Assembly (NCBI GenBank): GCA_017961705.1
Contig: JAGCWT010000099.1
Coordinates: forward strand, 1-41,084
Length of the DNA: 41,084 bases
Reading direction: 5' to 3'
DNA from: Treponema sp.
Lineage (GTDB): Bacteria; Spirochaetota; Spirochaetia; Treponematales; Treponemataceae
Shown: positions 7,948 to 16,678 of the stretch, in pieces
How positions within the stretch are numbered: the stretch's first letter is position 1
Layout of the letters: every line of letters begins with the position of its first letter
Notes under the pieces: model-generated
Told to the model about the DNA's origin: nothing
Seen by the model: the letters and a program-made list of their open reading frames with translations, nothing else
Database searches by the model: none
Translations under genes and position numbers: made by a program

Positions 7948-9588
7948 ATGGATGGCAGATATGTTTTGATTTTGGGTGCAGGCCTCATGCAGCGACCGTC
8001 TTTTGAAGCCGCAAAGGAACTGGGCTTTAAGGTGCTTGCCGTAGATGCTAACCCCAATGCGGTTTGCGTACCCTTCGCCGACCACTTTGAACTTATAGAC
8101 CTAAAGGACCGCGAGAAGATAGCAGAATTTGCCCTTTCGCACAAGGAAAACATAGCCGGTGTCTTTACCGCAGGAACTGATTTTTCCGCATCCGTAAGCT
8201 ATGTTGCAGAAAAATGCGGATTCAAGTCCCATACATTTGAAGCTGCCGTAAACGCAAGCGACAAGATAAAGATGAGGGGATGCTTTAAGGCAATGAATGT
8301 AAGCTCCCCGGAATTTGTTCAGATTGAGCGTTCCCACATTGCATCTTTCCTAAAACCGGAAATTCTTGATTCAATGAATTTTCCCAAGGTTGTAAAGCCG
8401 GTAGACAACATGGGGGCTAGGGGTTGCCGTCTTATAAGGAACAAGTCGGAATTCCTTCCAGCTGTGGAAGATGCAGCACGCAATTCAAGGAGTGGAAGGG
8501 CCATACTCGAAGACTACATGGAAGGGCCTGAATTTTCCATAGATTCCGTGGTTTACAATGGCACGCTTACAATTACAGGTTTTGCAGACCGCCACATCTA
8601 TTACCCGCCGTATTTTATAGAGATGGGACACACAATGCCCTCAGTTTTTGACGAGGCAAAAAAGATAGAGCTTATACAGACTTTTGCAAAGGGAATAGCG
8701 GCATTGGGCTTAACATGCGGTGCAGCAAAGGCAGACATAAAGTATACGGCAAAGGGTCCCATGATTGGAGAAATAGCGGCACGCCTTTCCGGAGGCTACA
8801 TGTCTGGCTGGACATACCCCTATGCGTCATCACTCAATCTTACAAAGTCATTGATGCAGATTGCACTTGGCCTTGAACCTGATGAGCTTTTAAATCAAAG
8901 ACACCCTGTAGAAGTAAAAGACTGTCCGTTCAAGGTTTATGAAGTTCCCTGCAAGAATGTAAGCGCAGAAAGGGCATGGATTTCCATACCGGGAAAAATC
9001 CACAAGGTCTACAACGCAGACAGCGCATCTTGTGTTCCTTTTGTAAAGAACATGTTCTTTAGGTGCAGGAAGGGTAATGCAGTAAGCTTTCCCCGCAACA
9101 ATGTGGAAAAATGCGGCAACGTAATTTCTCTTGCACCAACACACGAACTTGCAGTCAAGGCCTCGGAGCAGAGCGTTTCCACACTTGTTCTCCGTCTGGA
9201 AAAGAACAACAGGGCAACCCAGGAATTCCTTGAAGGAAACTGCCGCAAGAGCGAAAAATCGTTTCCGCCGGATGCCTTTGCACTTGATGAAGGACAGAAA
9301 AAAACTTTGCTTGATTTTACAGACAAAAATCCTGTCTTTGAAAAAGATGCAAGCGCATTTTCTTTATTCCCACAGAGTATTATAGAAAATCTTTCATCAG
9401 TTTTTGACTACAACCACAGGAACTTGGCGCAAACGCTAAAACTTTTTGATTCCCTCTCCCCAAGCCATGCAAGGTTGGACACAAAGCTTTTTGTAAGAGC
9501 ATTGATTAGGGGTGGAATTCAAGGTATACTTTATGTAGCTGATTGCAATGCTTCAAAAAAGGAAAGACGGGGGTTCCCATTTAAATGA
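7948..9588 (+). CDS. ATP-grasp ligase-like protein
   Basis: A 546-residue protein starting MDGRYVLILGAG. AGGAAGG 10 bases upstream selects ATG 7948, two bases after the previous stop. Residues 1-95 form the Rossmann-like pre-ATP-grasp domain (LILGAGLMQRPSFEAAKELG). Residues about 105-300 are the ATP-grasp domain: KVVKPVDNMGARGCRLI, EDYMEGPEFSIDSVV, and GEIAARLSGGYMSGW for the metal and phosphate site. About 245 further residues have no family I recognise. The family joins a carboxylate to an amine or thiol via an acyl phosphate. Beside CMP-sugar genes it may attach an amino acid or acyl group to a sugar, but that is inference. Its last codons overlap the amidase start (ATGA). Confidence 0.8.
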   Translation: MDGRYVLILGAGLMQRPSFEAAKELGFKVLAVDANPNAVCVPFADHFELIDLKDREKIAEFALSHKENIAGVFTAGTDFSASVSYVAEKCGFKSHTFEAAVNASDKIKMRGCFKAMNVSSPEFVQIERSHIASFLKPEILDSMNFPKVVKPVDNMGARGCRLIRNKSEFLPAVEDAARNSRSGRAILEDYMEGPEFSIDSVVYNGTLTITGFADRHIYYPPYFIEMGHTMPSVFDEAKKIELIQTFAKGIAALGLTCGAAKADIKYTAKGPMIGEIAARLSGGYMSGWTYPYASSLNLTKSLMQIALGLEPDELLNQRHPVEVKDCPFKVYEVPCKNVSAERAWISIPGKIHKVYNADSASCVPFVKNMFFRCRKGNAVSFPRNNVEKCGNVISLAPTHELAVKASEQSVSTLVLRLEKNNRATQEFLEGNCRKSEKSFPPDAFALDEGQKKTLLDFTDKNPVFEKDASAFSLFPQSIIENLSSVFDYNHRNLAQTLKLFDSLSPSHARLDTKLFVRALIRGGIQGILYVADCNASKKERRGFPFK

Positions 9589-10637
9589 AAAGGAAGGGAA
9601 GGGCTTTTTTATTTATTATTTTTCTCTCCATTTTGAACGCTGCCGCCTTCGCTGGAACTACGCAAGCAGACGTAAACCTTTTGGAAAGTTCAATCGAGGC
9701 CGGCATAAGCGTGTACTGGGATCCTTTTTCCCTTTCCGGAGTTATGGAAAAAAACGGAAAGCAGATTTCCTTTAAGGCAGGCGGAGACTTTGCCCTTAAG
9801 AACTACAGCACAATCATGAACGAAAAGGCGCCCTACCTAAAGGACGGAGTTCTCTTTGCAGGACAAAAATTCATGACTGCCGCCATAAATTTCTTTAAGG
9901 AACAGGATTCACAGAACCAGTACAAGGTTGGCGTTATCCTTATTGATCCCGGTCACGGCGGAAAAGACCCCGGTGCCAGCGCAACCCATGTAATAAAAGG
10001 AAAGTCTGTAAAGGTCGTGGAAAAGGACGTTAACCTGAACATAGGGCTCAAACTCTACAAGTGCCTAAAAAAAGCCTATCCCGACAAGCGCATAATAATG
10101 ACCCGCGACAAGGACGTTTACCTTTCCCTTGGCCAGAGGACTGAGATAGCAAATTCCGTAAAGCTTGCCCCAAATGAAGCCATAGTCTATGTCTCAATCC
10201 ACGTTAACGCAAGCCTGGACAAAAACGCTTCGGGCTACGAGGTATGGTATCTTTCCCCAGGCTACAGGCGCAAGGTCTTGAACAAGGACGTAAGCGAAGA
10301 CAGCGACATCAACACGATTGTAAATGCCATCATGGAGGAAGAATACACCACAGAGTCCGTGCTGATTTCAAAATTCATAATGGAAGGAATAAAGGCCCAG
10401 GTTGGAAAGCTAAGCTCTTCCCGCGGAATAAAGGCAGAAGAATGGTTTGTCGTGCGCAATGCAAAAATGCCAAGCGTGCTTGTAGAGACAGGCTTCCTTA
10501 CAAACCCGGAGGAGGGGGCACTCCTTGCAGATGAGGACTACTTGCAAAAGATTGCCTTTGGGATATATAATGGGCTCCAAGCGTTTGTAACGCATTTTGA
10601 ACGTTCAAGAGGATTTACAGTAAAAAATGAAAAATAA
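9585..10637 (+). CDS. Exported N-acetylmuramoyl-L-alanine amidase (Amidase_3)
   Basis: A 350-residue protein with an N-terminal signal peptide (RAFLFIIFLSILNAAAFA, cleavage after about residue 23), so it acts in the periplasm on peptidoglycan, cutting the MurNAc-L-Ala amide bond. All Amidase_3 zinc ligands are visible: His124 in DPGHGG, Glu146 in VVEKDVNL, and His206 in SIHVNAS. The catalytic Glu301 is in VETGFLTNPEE. Residues about 25-115 are a less conserved N-terminal region. The ATG overlaps the preceding stop (ATGA) and the 3' end overlaps the GerMN gene by 11 bp, so these genes are translationally coupled. In a spirochaete such an enzyme may remodel wall around periplasmic flagella or the septum; the adjacent flaA makes the flagellar option attractive but unproven. 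Confidence 0.92.
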   Translation: MKRKGRAFLFIIFLSILNAAAFAGTTQADVNLLESSIEAGISVYWDPFSLSGVMEKNGKQISFKAGGDFALKNYSTIMNEKAPYLKDGVLFAGQKFMTAAINFFKEQDSQNQYKVGVILIDPGHGGKDPGASATHVIKGKSVKVVEKDVNLNIGLKLYKCLKKAYPDKRIIMTRDKDVYLSLGQRTEIANSVKLAPNEAIVYVSIHVNASLDKNASGYEVWYLSPGYRRKVLNKDVSEDSDINTIVNAIMEEEYTTESVLISKFIMEGIKAQVGKLSSSRGIKAEEWFVVRNAKMPSVLVETGFLTNPEEGALLADEDYLQKIAFGIYNGLQAFVTHFERSRGFTVKNEK

Positions 10638-11091
10638 GCCATATTTTATTACGGCATTAGTATGCGCCGCTCTTGCAGTGGGTGCAGCCGCCATCTCATT
10701 GGTTTCAATCCAGAAAAGAGACAAGTCTTTTAGAACCCTTATGTACTTTCCCTCATTTGAAAACGGGAAAACCTATACAGAAGAGCGGTTTATTCCAAAA
10801 GACGCAACCCAGGGAACAGAGCGCTATTTTGTTGATGACCTTTTGTTGGGTCCCCTGACGCACAGCTACAAAAAGCTTTTCCCCGGAGAAACCACAGTGG
10901 AATTTTTTACCGTGGATGCGGACGGCACAGCCTACATAGGATTAAGCAAGGGAGCGTTAAAGAGTTCAGACGATGCTGCCGATATTAATACAGGAATATC
11001 CCTTTTAAAAAGGAATATTGTGATGAACTTCACAAAAATAAATACCGTTTTGGTGTACATTGACGGTAAAAGTGTCTATGAAAAAAGCTGA
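10627..11091 (+). CDS. GerMN-domain membrane-anchored protein
   Basis: A 154-residue protein. Residues about 6-27 are a single hydrophobic segment (ITALVCAALAVGAAAISLVS), either an uncleaved anchor or a signal sequence without a lipobox. The rest matches the GerMN fold: LMYFPSFENGKTYTEERFIP, then ERYFVDDLLLGPL, then LFPGETTVEFFTVDADGTAY, and a final INTVLVYIDGKSVY. GerMN domains occur next to cell-wall amidases in many bacteria and probably bind peptidoglycan or assist the amidase. This gene overlaps the amidase gene and ends the run. A promoter for flaA starts about 60 bp later, so readthrough into flaA is possible but not needed. Confidence 0.8.
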   Translation: MKNKPYFITALVCAALAVGAAAISLVSIQKRDKSFRTLMYFPSFENGKTYTEERFIPKDATQGTERYFVDDLLLGPLTHSYKKLFPGETTVEFFTVDADGTAYIGLSKGALKSSDDAADINTGISLLKRNIVMNFTKINTVLVYIDGKSVYEKS

Positions 11092-11151
11092 TTTTCGAAG
11101 CGCTTCAAGATTGAAGAGATTTTAAAAAAATCAAATTCTTTCAAAAAAACG

Positions 11152-11180
11152 TTGACAAAATGACTTTCTTAATAGATACT
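11152..11180 (+). promoter_or_regulatory. Putative sigma-70 promoter of flaA
   Basis: TTGACA at 11152-11157, a 17-bp spacer, and GATACT at 11175-11180 (overlapping alternatives TAGATA and TACTAT). A strong AAGGAG ribosome site lies at 11213-11218 before the ATG at 11225. A consensus -35 suits a highly expressed sheath protein. I see no sigma-28 signature. Confidence 0.6.
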
Positions 11181-11224
11181 ATTACTAACAAGGCTACATC
11201 AAAAATGTATTAAAGGAGCTTCGA

Positions 11225-12277
11225 ATGAAGAGGAATTTAATTTTAACTGCTGCTGCAATGGTTCTCGTTGGATCATTCGCATTTGCAAAGGAAGCTACGC
11301 TTATCGACTTTACAAAGTTGACAGCTGACTCCATTCCGAATGCAGACGGTCAAAACACACAGAACAGCAGAACTGTAATGGACTATTCTGTTGCAGCTGG
11401 TGCTACATTCACCAATGAACAGAAATCACTCATGAAGACTTCTCTTGCTATCCCTAACTGGGAAGTAGTATTGAACTCTTCAGCAAAGAACCCACAGGCT
11501 CTTGCTTTGTCCACGACAAAGGCCGCTCGCGTAAGAGAAGGTTCTGAACAGCCTTTCGCTGGCTCAGACGTACTCGGTGTTCGCGTTGTATTCCCAACAT
11601 GGAACAACAATGCAAACGCTAAGATCGTACCTCCGTTCGACATTCAGGCTTACGAGCCACTCGCAGATGCTGATGAAAACGGTGTCCGCGGTGAACAGAC
11701 TGACGAACAGAAGGGCAAGTACCTCTTCGAAGATGGCTACGGTTTGATCACAAACGTAGGAACAATCAAGGCAATTTCCTGCTATACAATGGGTATGAAC
11801 TTCCCACACCAGCTCTATGTTCTTCTTAAGGACAACGACGGTGTAGAACGCCGCTACTACATGGGATCTCTCTTGTTCGACGGTTGGAAGCAGCTCCAGT
11901 GGAACAACCCGGACTATATCTCTGAAGTACGCACACGCGAAATCAGAGTATACCCAATCTATCCACGCGGAACTCCTTATGTAAAGTTCGCAGGATTCCA
12001 GATTACACGTGATGCATCTGACATTGGTGATAACTTTGTTGGATACTTCAAGGATGTAAAGGTTATCTACGACGAAGCAGTTCTCAAGACAGAACGCGAC
12101 ATCGCAGACGAAGACCTCTGGGGAATCATCACAAAGAAGGAAAAGGCTCGCCAGAACCTCGAAATGAGCCGCTTTGGCAACAAGCAGGTTAACCGCTACC
12201 TCGAGCAGCAGAAGATGGCAACTGAAGACACATTCACATCTTCTGGTGTAGAAGATTCTGGTTCAACAAGACAGTAA
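11225..12277 (+). CDS. flaA: Flagellar filament outer-layer (sheath) protein FlaA
   Basis: A 350-residue protein with a clear signal peptide (RNLILTAAAMVLVGSFAFA, cleavage near residue 21), consistent with export to the periplasm where spirochaete flagella lie. The mature part has FlaA family features: TLIDFTKL at the N-terminus, NWEVVLNSSA, LGVRVVFPTWNNNANAKI, GTIKAISCYTMGMNFPHQLY, and the late REIRVYPIYPRGTPYVKF and GYFKDVKVIYDEA. FlaA forms the sheath around the FlaB core. The C-terminus (TEDTFTSSGVEDSGSTRQ) is polar. Codon usage is more selective than in its neighbours, as expected for high expression. It has its own promoter, a strong ribosome site and a strong terminator, so it is mainly a single-gene unit directly after the glycan/amidase run. 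Confidence 0.95.
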   Translation: MKRNLILTAAAMVLVGSFAFAKEATLIDFTKLTADSIPNADGQNTQNSRTVMDYSVAAGATFTNEQKSLMKTSLAIPNWEVVLNSSAKNPQALALSTTKAARVREGSEQPFAGSDVLGVRVVFPTWNNNANAKIVPPFDIQAYEPLADADENGVRGEQTDEQKGKYLFEDGYGLITNVGTIKAISCYTMGMNFPHQLYVLLKDNDGVERRYYMGSLLFDGWKQLQWNNPDYISEVRTREIRVYPIYPRGTPYVKFAGFQITRDASDIGDNFVGYFKDVKVIYDEAVLKTERDIADEDLWGIITKKEKARQNLEMSRFGNKQVNRYLEQQKMATEDTFTSSGVEDSGSTRQ

Positions 12278-12314
12278 TTATTGCTGTAACTTGATTCAAG
12301 CCAATTCTTGAATG

Positions 12315-12346
12315 AAGCCGTCCTGAAATACGGGCGGCTTTTTTTA
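12315..12346 (+). terminator. Rho-independent terminator after flaA
   Basis: A 9-bp stem (AAGCCGTCC with GGGCGGCTT, one G-T pair), loop TGAAATAC, then seven T. Confidence 0.9.
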
Positions 12347-12441
12347 TGCAAAATAAGACTAAAACAACAATACGCTAAAAATTCATTTTGGCGCTTCATA
12401 AAATAAAAAGCTATTTAATAAGGGCGGAATAGGTTGTGGCA

Positions 12442-13710
12442 ATGGAACAGCAAGATCTTCCAAACAAGTTGGAAATACAAAGATTATATGAAAGTTACGC
12501 ACCTGTTTTTAATGAGGTTTTGGCCTATATAGAGGCAAAGCTAAAAGCTTCTATAAAAATAGCATCCATTCCAACCTTCAAGACCCGCATAAAATCTTTT
12601 ACAAGCTACTACAAAAAAATACTCCGCCAAAAGCCAAAAGAGGCCGCAGAAAGCAAATCACTTGTTACCCTTACGGACATGATAGGAATCCGCGTAATAT
12701 GTGCCTTTTTGGAAGACCTGGACATAGTTGAGCAGCAGCTCGTCACTTTTTTTAACGTCAAGGAAATAGAGCGCAAGGGAGCACAACAGTCCTTCCGCGA
12801 ATTTGGCTACGAATCCGTTCATGTGCTTATTGCAATCCCAGAAGACTGTAAGCCCAAAAAAGAACTTGATCCTCCGCTGCCGGATGAAGTTGTCTGCGAA
12901 ATACAAATCAGGACAATCCTTCAGGACGCATGGGCAGAAGTGGAGCACGAGCTTATCTATAAATCAGAATTCAACCCATTTGACAAGCCATTAAGGCGCA
13001 AACTGGCATCTATAAACGCAAGCCTTACCCTTGCAGATACAATTTTTCAGGAAATCCGTGACTACCAGAACAGGTTGCAGTCAGAGCTTGGAACAAGGCG
13101 CAGTACCTTCTATAACAAGGCAGACGACTTTACCAACAAGGAATTTGGCCTTCCCCAGGAAAACAGGGACCTAAAGGCTTCTGCAGCAATCTATTCACCC
13201 CAGAACGACCTGCCTTACAGCAAAAAGAGCATAGATGAGCTTGTTTTGTCCGCACTCCACGAGCACAATCTTGCAAACTTTGACAAGGCAATAGAAATCT
13301 ACACGCAGATAATCAATTCAAAGCCAACCCCGCCACCAGTTGTTTTGGGTGTAATCTACAAGCACCGCGGCATGGCATATTTTGCCCAGAGCATGTACGA
13401 CAAGGCCCTGGAGGACTTTAGGGCAAGCGTGGCAGACGATCCAAAGGGATTTAGGGCACTTTATTACGAGGGAATCGTGTGCAGTGTCCAGGACAAGAAC
13501 CAGGAAGCCATAGAATGTTTTAACAAGTCCCTGGAGATAGACGCATTCCAAAGCCATGTCTACTACAGGCGTGCCCTTGCATATTTTAACCTTGGCGAAT
13601 ATAAAAAATCCCTTGCAGACATAGCTTCTGCAGAAAACCTTGGCCTGAATGACGAGGAAGTGAAGGCTCTTAAGGCAAAGGTCCTTAAAAAATTCGACAT
13701 GGGCATGTAA
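12442..13710 (+). CDS. RelA/SpoT-type (p)ppGpp synthetase with C-terminal TPR repeats
   Basis: A 422-residue protein from ATG 12442 (a GTG six bases earlier is possible). Residues about 10-215 are a RelA/SpoT synthetase domain: an N-terminal helix, KTRIKSFTSYYKK for nucleotide binding, LTDMIGIRVIC, FGYESVHVLI, and the catalytic stretch CEIQIRTILQDAWAEVEHEL near 151. The hydrolase (HD) domain is absent, so it resembles a small alarmone synthetase. Residues about 265-415 contain at least four TPR motifs (AIEIYTQIIN, ALEDFRASVADDP, AIECFNKSLEID, SLADIASAENLG). It would make (p)ppGpp or pGpp in the cytoplasm, with the TPR part as a protein-binding regulator replacing the TGS/ACT domains of long RelA. 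It is preceded by the flaA terminator, but no clear promoter was found. Confidence 0.88.
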   Translation: MEQQDLPNKLEIQRLYESYAPVFNEVLAYIEAKLKASIKIASIPTFKTRIKSFTSYYKKILRQKPKEAAESKSLVTLTDMIGIRVICAFLEDLDIVEQQLVTFFNVKEIERKGAQQSFREFGYESVHVLIAIPEDCKPKKELDPPLPDEVVCEIQIRTILQDAWAEVEHELIYKSEFNPFDKPLRRKLASINASLTLADTIFQEIRDYQNRLQSELGTRRSTFYNKADDFTNKEFGLPQENRDLKASAAIYSPQNDLPYSKKSIDELVLSALHEHNLANFDKAIEIYTQIINSKPTPPPVVLGVIYKHRGMAYFAQSMYDKALEDFRASVADDPKGFRALYYEGIVCSVQDKNQEAIECFNKSLEIDAFQSHVYYRRALAYFNLGEYKKSLADIASAENLGLNDEEVKALKAKVLKKFDMGM

Positions 13711-13738
13711 AAAAAATAATTTTTTTTGCTTTTGCCTA

Positions 13739-13768
13739 TTGACATTTTTACCGCGTATATGATATAGT
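13739..13768 (+). promoter_or_regulatory. Promoter of tRNA-Glu
   Basis: TTGACA at 13739-13744, an 18-bp spacer, and TATAGT at 13763-13768. The start would fall near 13775, leaving an 18-base leader before the tRNA. Confidence 0.65.
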
Positions 13769-13792
13769 ACATTCATCGCGGTTAGCGAGTAT

Positions 13793-13864
13793 GTCTCCTT
13801 CGTCTAGGGGTTAGGACAACGGGTTTTCATCCCGTCAACATGGGTTCGATTCCCGTAGGAGATG
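13793..13864 (+). tRNA. tRNA-Glu (anticodon TTC)
   Basis: A 72-base cloverleaf: acceptor GTCTCCT pairs with AGGAGAT (one G-T pair), a D arm GTC/GAC, anticodon stem ACGGG/CCCGT with loop TTTTCAT giving TTC, and a T arm ATGGG/CCCGT with loop TTCGATT. The discriminator is G. The CCA end is not encoded, so it must be added after transcription. Confidence 0.95.
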
Positions 13865-13866
13865 CT

Positions 13867-13900
13867 TAAGGACTTGGTTTTTGCCAGGTCCTTTTTTTTT
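13867..13900 (+). terminator. Rho-independent terminator after tRNA-Glu
   Basis: A 10-bp stem AAGGACTTGG / CCAGGTCCTT (one G-T pair), loop TTTTTG, then a run of nine T. Confidence 0.9.
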
Positions 13901-13919
13901 AAGAATTTATTTGGAAAAG

Positions 13920-13948
13920 TTGACAACACCACCTGTTAATGATAAAAT
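13920..13948 (+). promoter_or_regulatory. Promoter of the 168-residue unknown gene
   Basis: TTGACA at 13920-13925, a 17-bp spacer, and TAAAAT at 13943-13948, 22 bp before the ATG at 13971. AGGGAG at 13960-13966 is the ribosome site. Confidence 0.65.
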
Positions 13949-13970
13949 TATTCTATAACAAGGGAGCATT

Positions 13971-14477
13971 ATGACACTCAAAGAGAAATATGAACGCTGT
14001 TTGCAGGACTCAGAGAATTTCATTACTGGAGAGAAGGTAAATGTTACTCCGTCGTATGGTTATGGAAAGCGTCTTGCAAAGTTCTTTAATGATGAACTTG
14101 ACTTTGAAGATATAAACATTCACTACGGTTATCCGATGGAAAAAATCATCAAGGATAACTGGGATTTGAAGATCCGCTTCCAGCTCCGCAAACCGGAGAT
14201 TGAGCGTTTTTCTCCGCTTGGAGGAATTCAGGTCTTTAAATATCTTTCGACTTTGGCAGATAGCGAATGGTCCAAGGGCGAGCCTTTGGATTCAGAAGCA
14301 AAGGAAATTTCCCGCGGTGTTCTGGATACATTGAACCCAATCCAGCAGGGACTTTCCATAAAGAGCATTGGTGTTGAGTGGGCTGTCCACGTTCCAGATT
14401 GTACAACATTTTTTGTAAGCTTCTTCTATGTATATAAGGAAGAAGAAATGGAAATGGAAATGGAATCCGAACAATAA
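13971..14477 (+). CDS. Unknown 168-residue soluble protein
   Basis: No signal peptide or membrane helix. The protein begins MTLKEKYERCLQDSENFITG and mixes helices and strands, with aromatic pairs such as PSYGYGKRLAKFF, INIHYGYPMEKII, and a hydrophobic strand CTTFFVSFFYVY near the end. I do not recognise a family. The tail is acidic and built from three copies of ATGGAA (14448-14465), giving EEEMEMEMESEQ. The gene has its own promoter and a ribosome site, and is followed after 66 bp by the chemoreceptor gene. It may be a lineage-specific protein. No function can be assigned. Confidence 0.75.
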   Translation: MTLKEKYERCLQDSENFITGEKVNVTPSYGYGKRLAKFFNDELDFEDINIHYGYPMEKIIKDNWDLKIRFQLRKPEIERFSPLGGIQVFKYLSTLADSEWSKGEPLDSEAKEISRGVLDTLNPIQQGLSIKSIGVEWAVHVPDCTTFFVSFFYVYKEEEMEMEMESEQ

Positions 14478-14543
14478 AAAAAGTAACTTCAGATTTTTTG
14501 TAATGCTAAAAGGTGTTTTATCTGCAAGACTGAAGGAGTTTTT

Positions 14544-16646
14544 ATGAAGAAGGACGTTTGGGATCCAACCCGTAGGGATATGAAAATCGCCACTAAAATG
14601 GTATTGATTTTTGGTGGCGTTGTAGTTATAACCTCTGTACTGGTAGCATGTATTTCCCTTGCTTTGTTCAACCATGGTTTGCTTAACAGCTATGCGGAAG
14701 GCTTGGATTTTACCGAATACGGCACAAATTCAACTTTGGAAAGCTGGCGTTCTTCTGCCCAAGGAATTTCCAAGGGGCTTGCGGCAGAATCAGGCTTGGT
14801 TGCTGCCGTCAATTCAAATGACACTCATGTAATTTCCCGTATTGTTGCCGAAATGAACAGAATTCATGAAGCTGACTTTATGGCCGTCACAAACAACAAG
14901 GGTGACATTTTTTCCGGCTCAAGCATAAATGTAAACGGCGGAAAAACTCTGTCACGGCTTGACTGCGTAAAAGAAGCCCTTGCTGGAAAAAGCAGTTTCT
15001 CTGTAGAACAGATTGGCAACATCGAATATGCAATAATAACCGCAGATCCCCTTATCTTGAACGGCAAGTCTATTGGTACTGCGATTTCCGGCTTTAACCT
15101 TACCACGAGCCGCTTAGTTCAGCTTGTGCACGACTCTTATGATGCCGAATGTACTATCTTTAGGGGAGACACCCGTGTTGCTACAACTCTGCACGAAAAA
15201 GACGGCCGGTCCCTCGTGGGTACAAAGCTAGACAATAAGAAGATTCTGGATATGGTTCTTGCAGGAAAAACATACAAGGGGCAGAACATTATCCACGGAC
15301 AAAAATTTTATACAATTTATACTCCTATAAAATCTGCAAACGGAACAGTTACGGGTATGCTCTTTGTGGCAAAGTCCATTGAATCCATAAATGCAATCCG
15401 CAACAAGACCCTTAGGATTGTAGTTCCGTCTGTAATCGTGCTGATTATCATCGTTATGGTTTTGTGCGGCATGTTCGTACGCTGGCTCATGTGGCGTATT
15501 TCCAATGTTACCAACGTTCTTAAGGACTTGGAAACAGGAGAGGCAGACCTTACAAAGCGCGTAAAGCTTTTGATTCGCGACGAGATTGGTTTCCTTATCA
15601 TCCACTTTGACCATTTCTGCGACAAGCTCCAGCAGATTGTTACCCAGATTAAAGATTCCAAGAACCAGCTTAACGCATCAGGCCAGAGGCTTTCTGACGG
15701 CACCAGCGAGGCTGTAAGCTCTATTACGCAGATTATTGCAAACATTGAGTCTGTGCACAACCAGATTAATTCCCAGAGCGAAAGCGTTAACAATGTTGCA
15801 GACATAGTAAACCAGATTTCTGCCAGCATAGCAAACCTGGACAACCTTATAGAAAATCAGGCGGCAGGTGTTACACAGGCTTCCACGGCTGTAGAAGAGA
15901 TGATTGGAAACATTTCGTCCGTAAACAAGTCTGTGGACAAGATGGCGGCTTCTTTTGACGACCTTTCTTCCAATGCGCAGACAGGCTTCTCCAAGCAGCA
16001 GGACGTTAACGACCGTATCAAGCAGATAGAAAACCAGTCAGAGATGCTTCATGAGGCGAACCTTGCAATTTCTTCAATTGCTGAGCAGACAAACCTTCTT
16101 GCTATGAACGCAGCTATTGAGGCCGCCCATGCAGGTGAAGCAGGTAAGGGCTTTAGCGTTGTTGCAGACGAAATCCGTAAGCTTTCCGAAACATCTTCTG
16201 CCCAGTCAAAGACTATCGGTGAACAGCTTAACAGCATCCAGGAATCTATTACAGAAGTTGTATCCGCTTCTACAGAGGCAAGCGATGCATTTTCTGCTGT
16301 ATCCAACAAGATTAAGGAAACAGACCAGATTGTTATGCAGATTAAGGCCGCTATGGAAGAGCAGAATTCTGGTTCAAAGCAGATTGGCGATGCCTTGCGC
16401 AACATGAACGAGAGCGCGTCTGATGTTCATACAGCATCAAAGGAAATGGCCGCAAACAGCAAGGTTATTATAAACGAGATGCATTCTCTCCAGAATTCTT
16501 CAAGCGAAATGAAGCAGAGTATGGAAGAAATGGCTATTGGTGCCCGCAAAATCAACGAGACAAGTGCTGCATTGGGCGAAATTTCTAATGAGGTTGCAGG
16601 ATCCATCGGACAGATTGGAAGTCAGATAGATTTGTTCACTGTTTAA
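14544..16646 (+). CDS. Methyl-accepting chemotaxis protein (Cache sensor, HAMP, MCP signalling domain)
   Basis: A 700-residue receptor. TM1 is at about residues 18-43 (MVLIFGGVVVITSVLVACIS). A periplasmic sensor of about 245 residues follows, with a Cache-like pattern (MNRIHEADFMAVTNNKGDI, then SIGTAISGFNL, then FYTIYTPIKSANGTVTGMLF). TM2 lies at about 291-315 (IVVPSVIVLIIIVMVLCGMF), then a HAMP linker (NVLKDLETGEADLTKRVKLL). The cytoplasmic hairpin tip is EQTNLLAMNAAIEAAHAGEA at about 513. The C-terminus (SQIDLFTV) has no CheR-tethering pentapeptide. It senses a small periplasmic ligand, probably an organic acid or amino acid given the fold, and signals to CheA/CheW to steer the flagella. 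GAAGGAG lies before the ATG. The stop overlaps an ATG that is probably not used. Confidence 0.95.
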   Translation: MKKDVWDPTRRDMKIATKMVLIFGGVVVITSVLVACISLALFNHGLLNSYAEGLDFTEYGTNSTLESWRSSAQGISKGLAAESGLVAAVNSNDTHVISRIVAEMNRIHEADFMAVTNNKGDIFSGSSINVNGGKTLSRLDCVKEALAGKSSFSVEQIGNIEYAIITADPLILNGKSIGTAISGFNLTTSRLVQLVHDSYDAECTIFRGDTRVATTLHEKDGRSLVGTKLDNKKILDMVLAGKTYKGQNIIHGQKFYTIYTPIKSANGTVTGMLFVAKSIESINAIRNKTLRIVVPSVIVLIIIVMVLCGMFVRWLMWRISNVTNVLKDLETGEADLTKRVKLLIRDEIGFLIIHFDHFCDKLQQIVTQIKDSKNQLNASGQRLSDGTSEAVSSITQIIANIESVHNQINSQSESVNNVADIVNQISASIANLDNLIENQAAGVTQASTAVEEMIGNISSVNKSVDKMAASFDDLSSNAQTGFSKQQDVNDRIKQIENQSEMLHEANLAISSIAEQTNLLAMNAAIEAAHAGEAGKGFSVVADEIRKLSETSSAQSKTIGEQLNSIQESITEVVSASTEASDAFSAVSNKIKETDQIVMQIKAAMEEQNSGSKQIGDALRNMNESASDVHTASKEMAANSKVIINEMHSLQNSSSEMKQSMEEMAIGARKINETSAALGEISNEVAGSIGQIGSQIDLFTV

Positions 16647-16678
16647 TGGCAGTCAGCGACTCCGAGAGAGGGGGCTTT

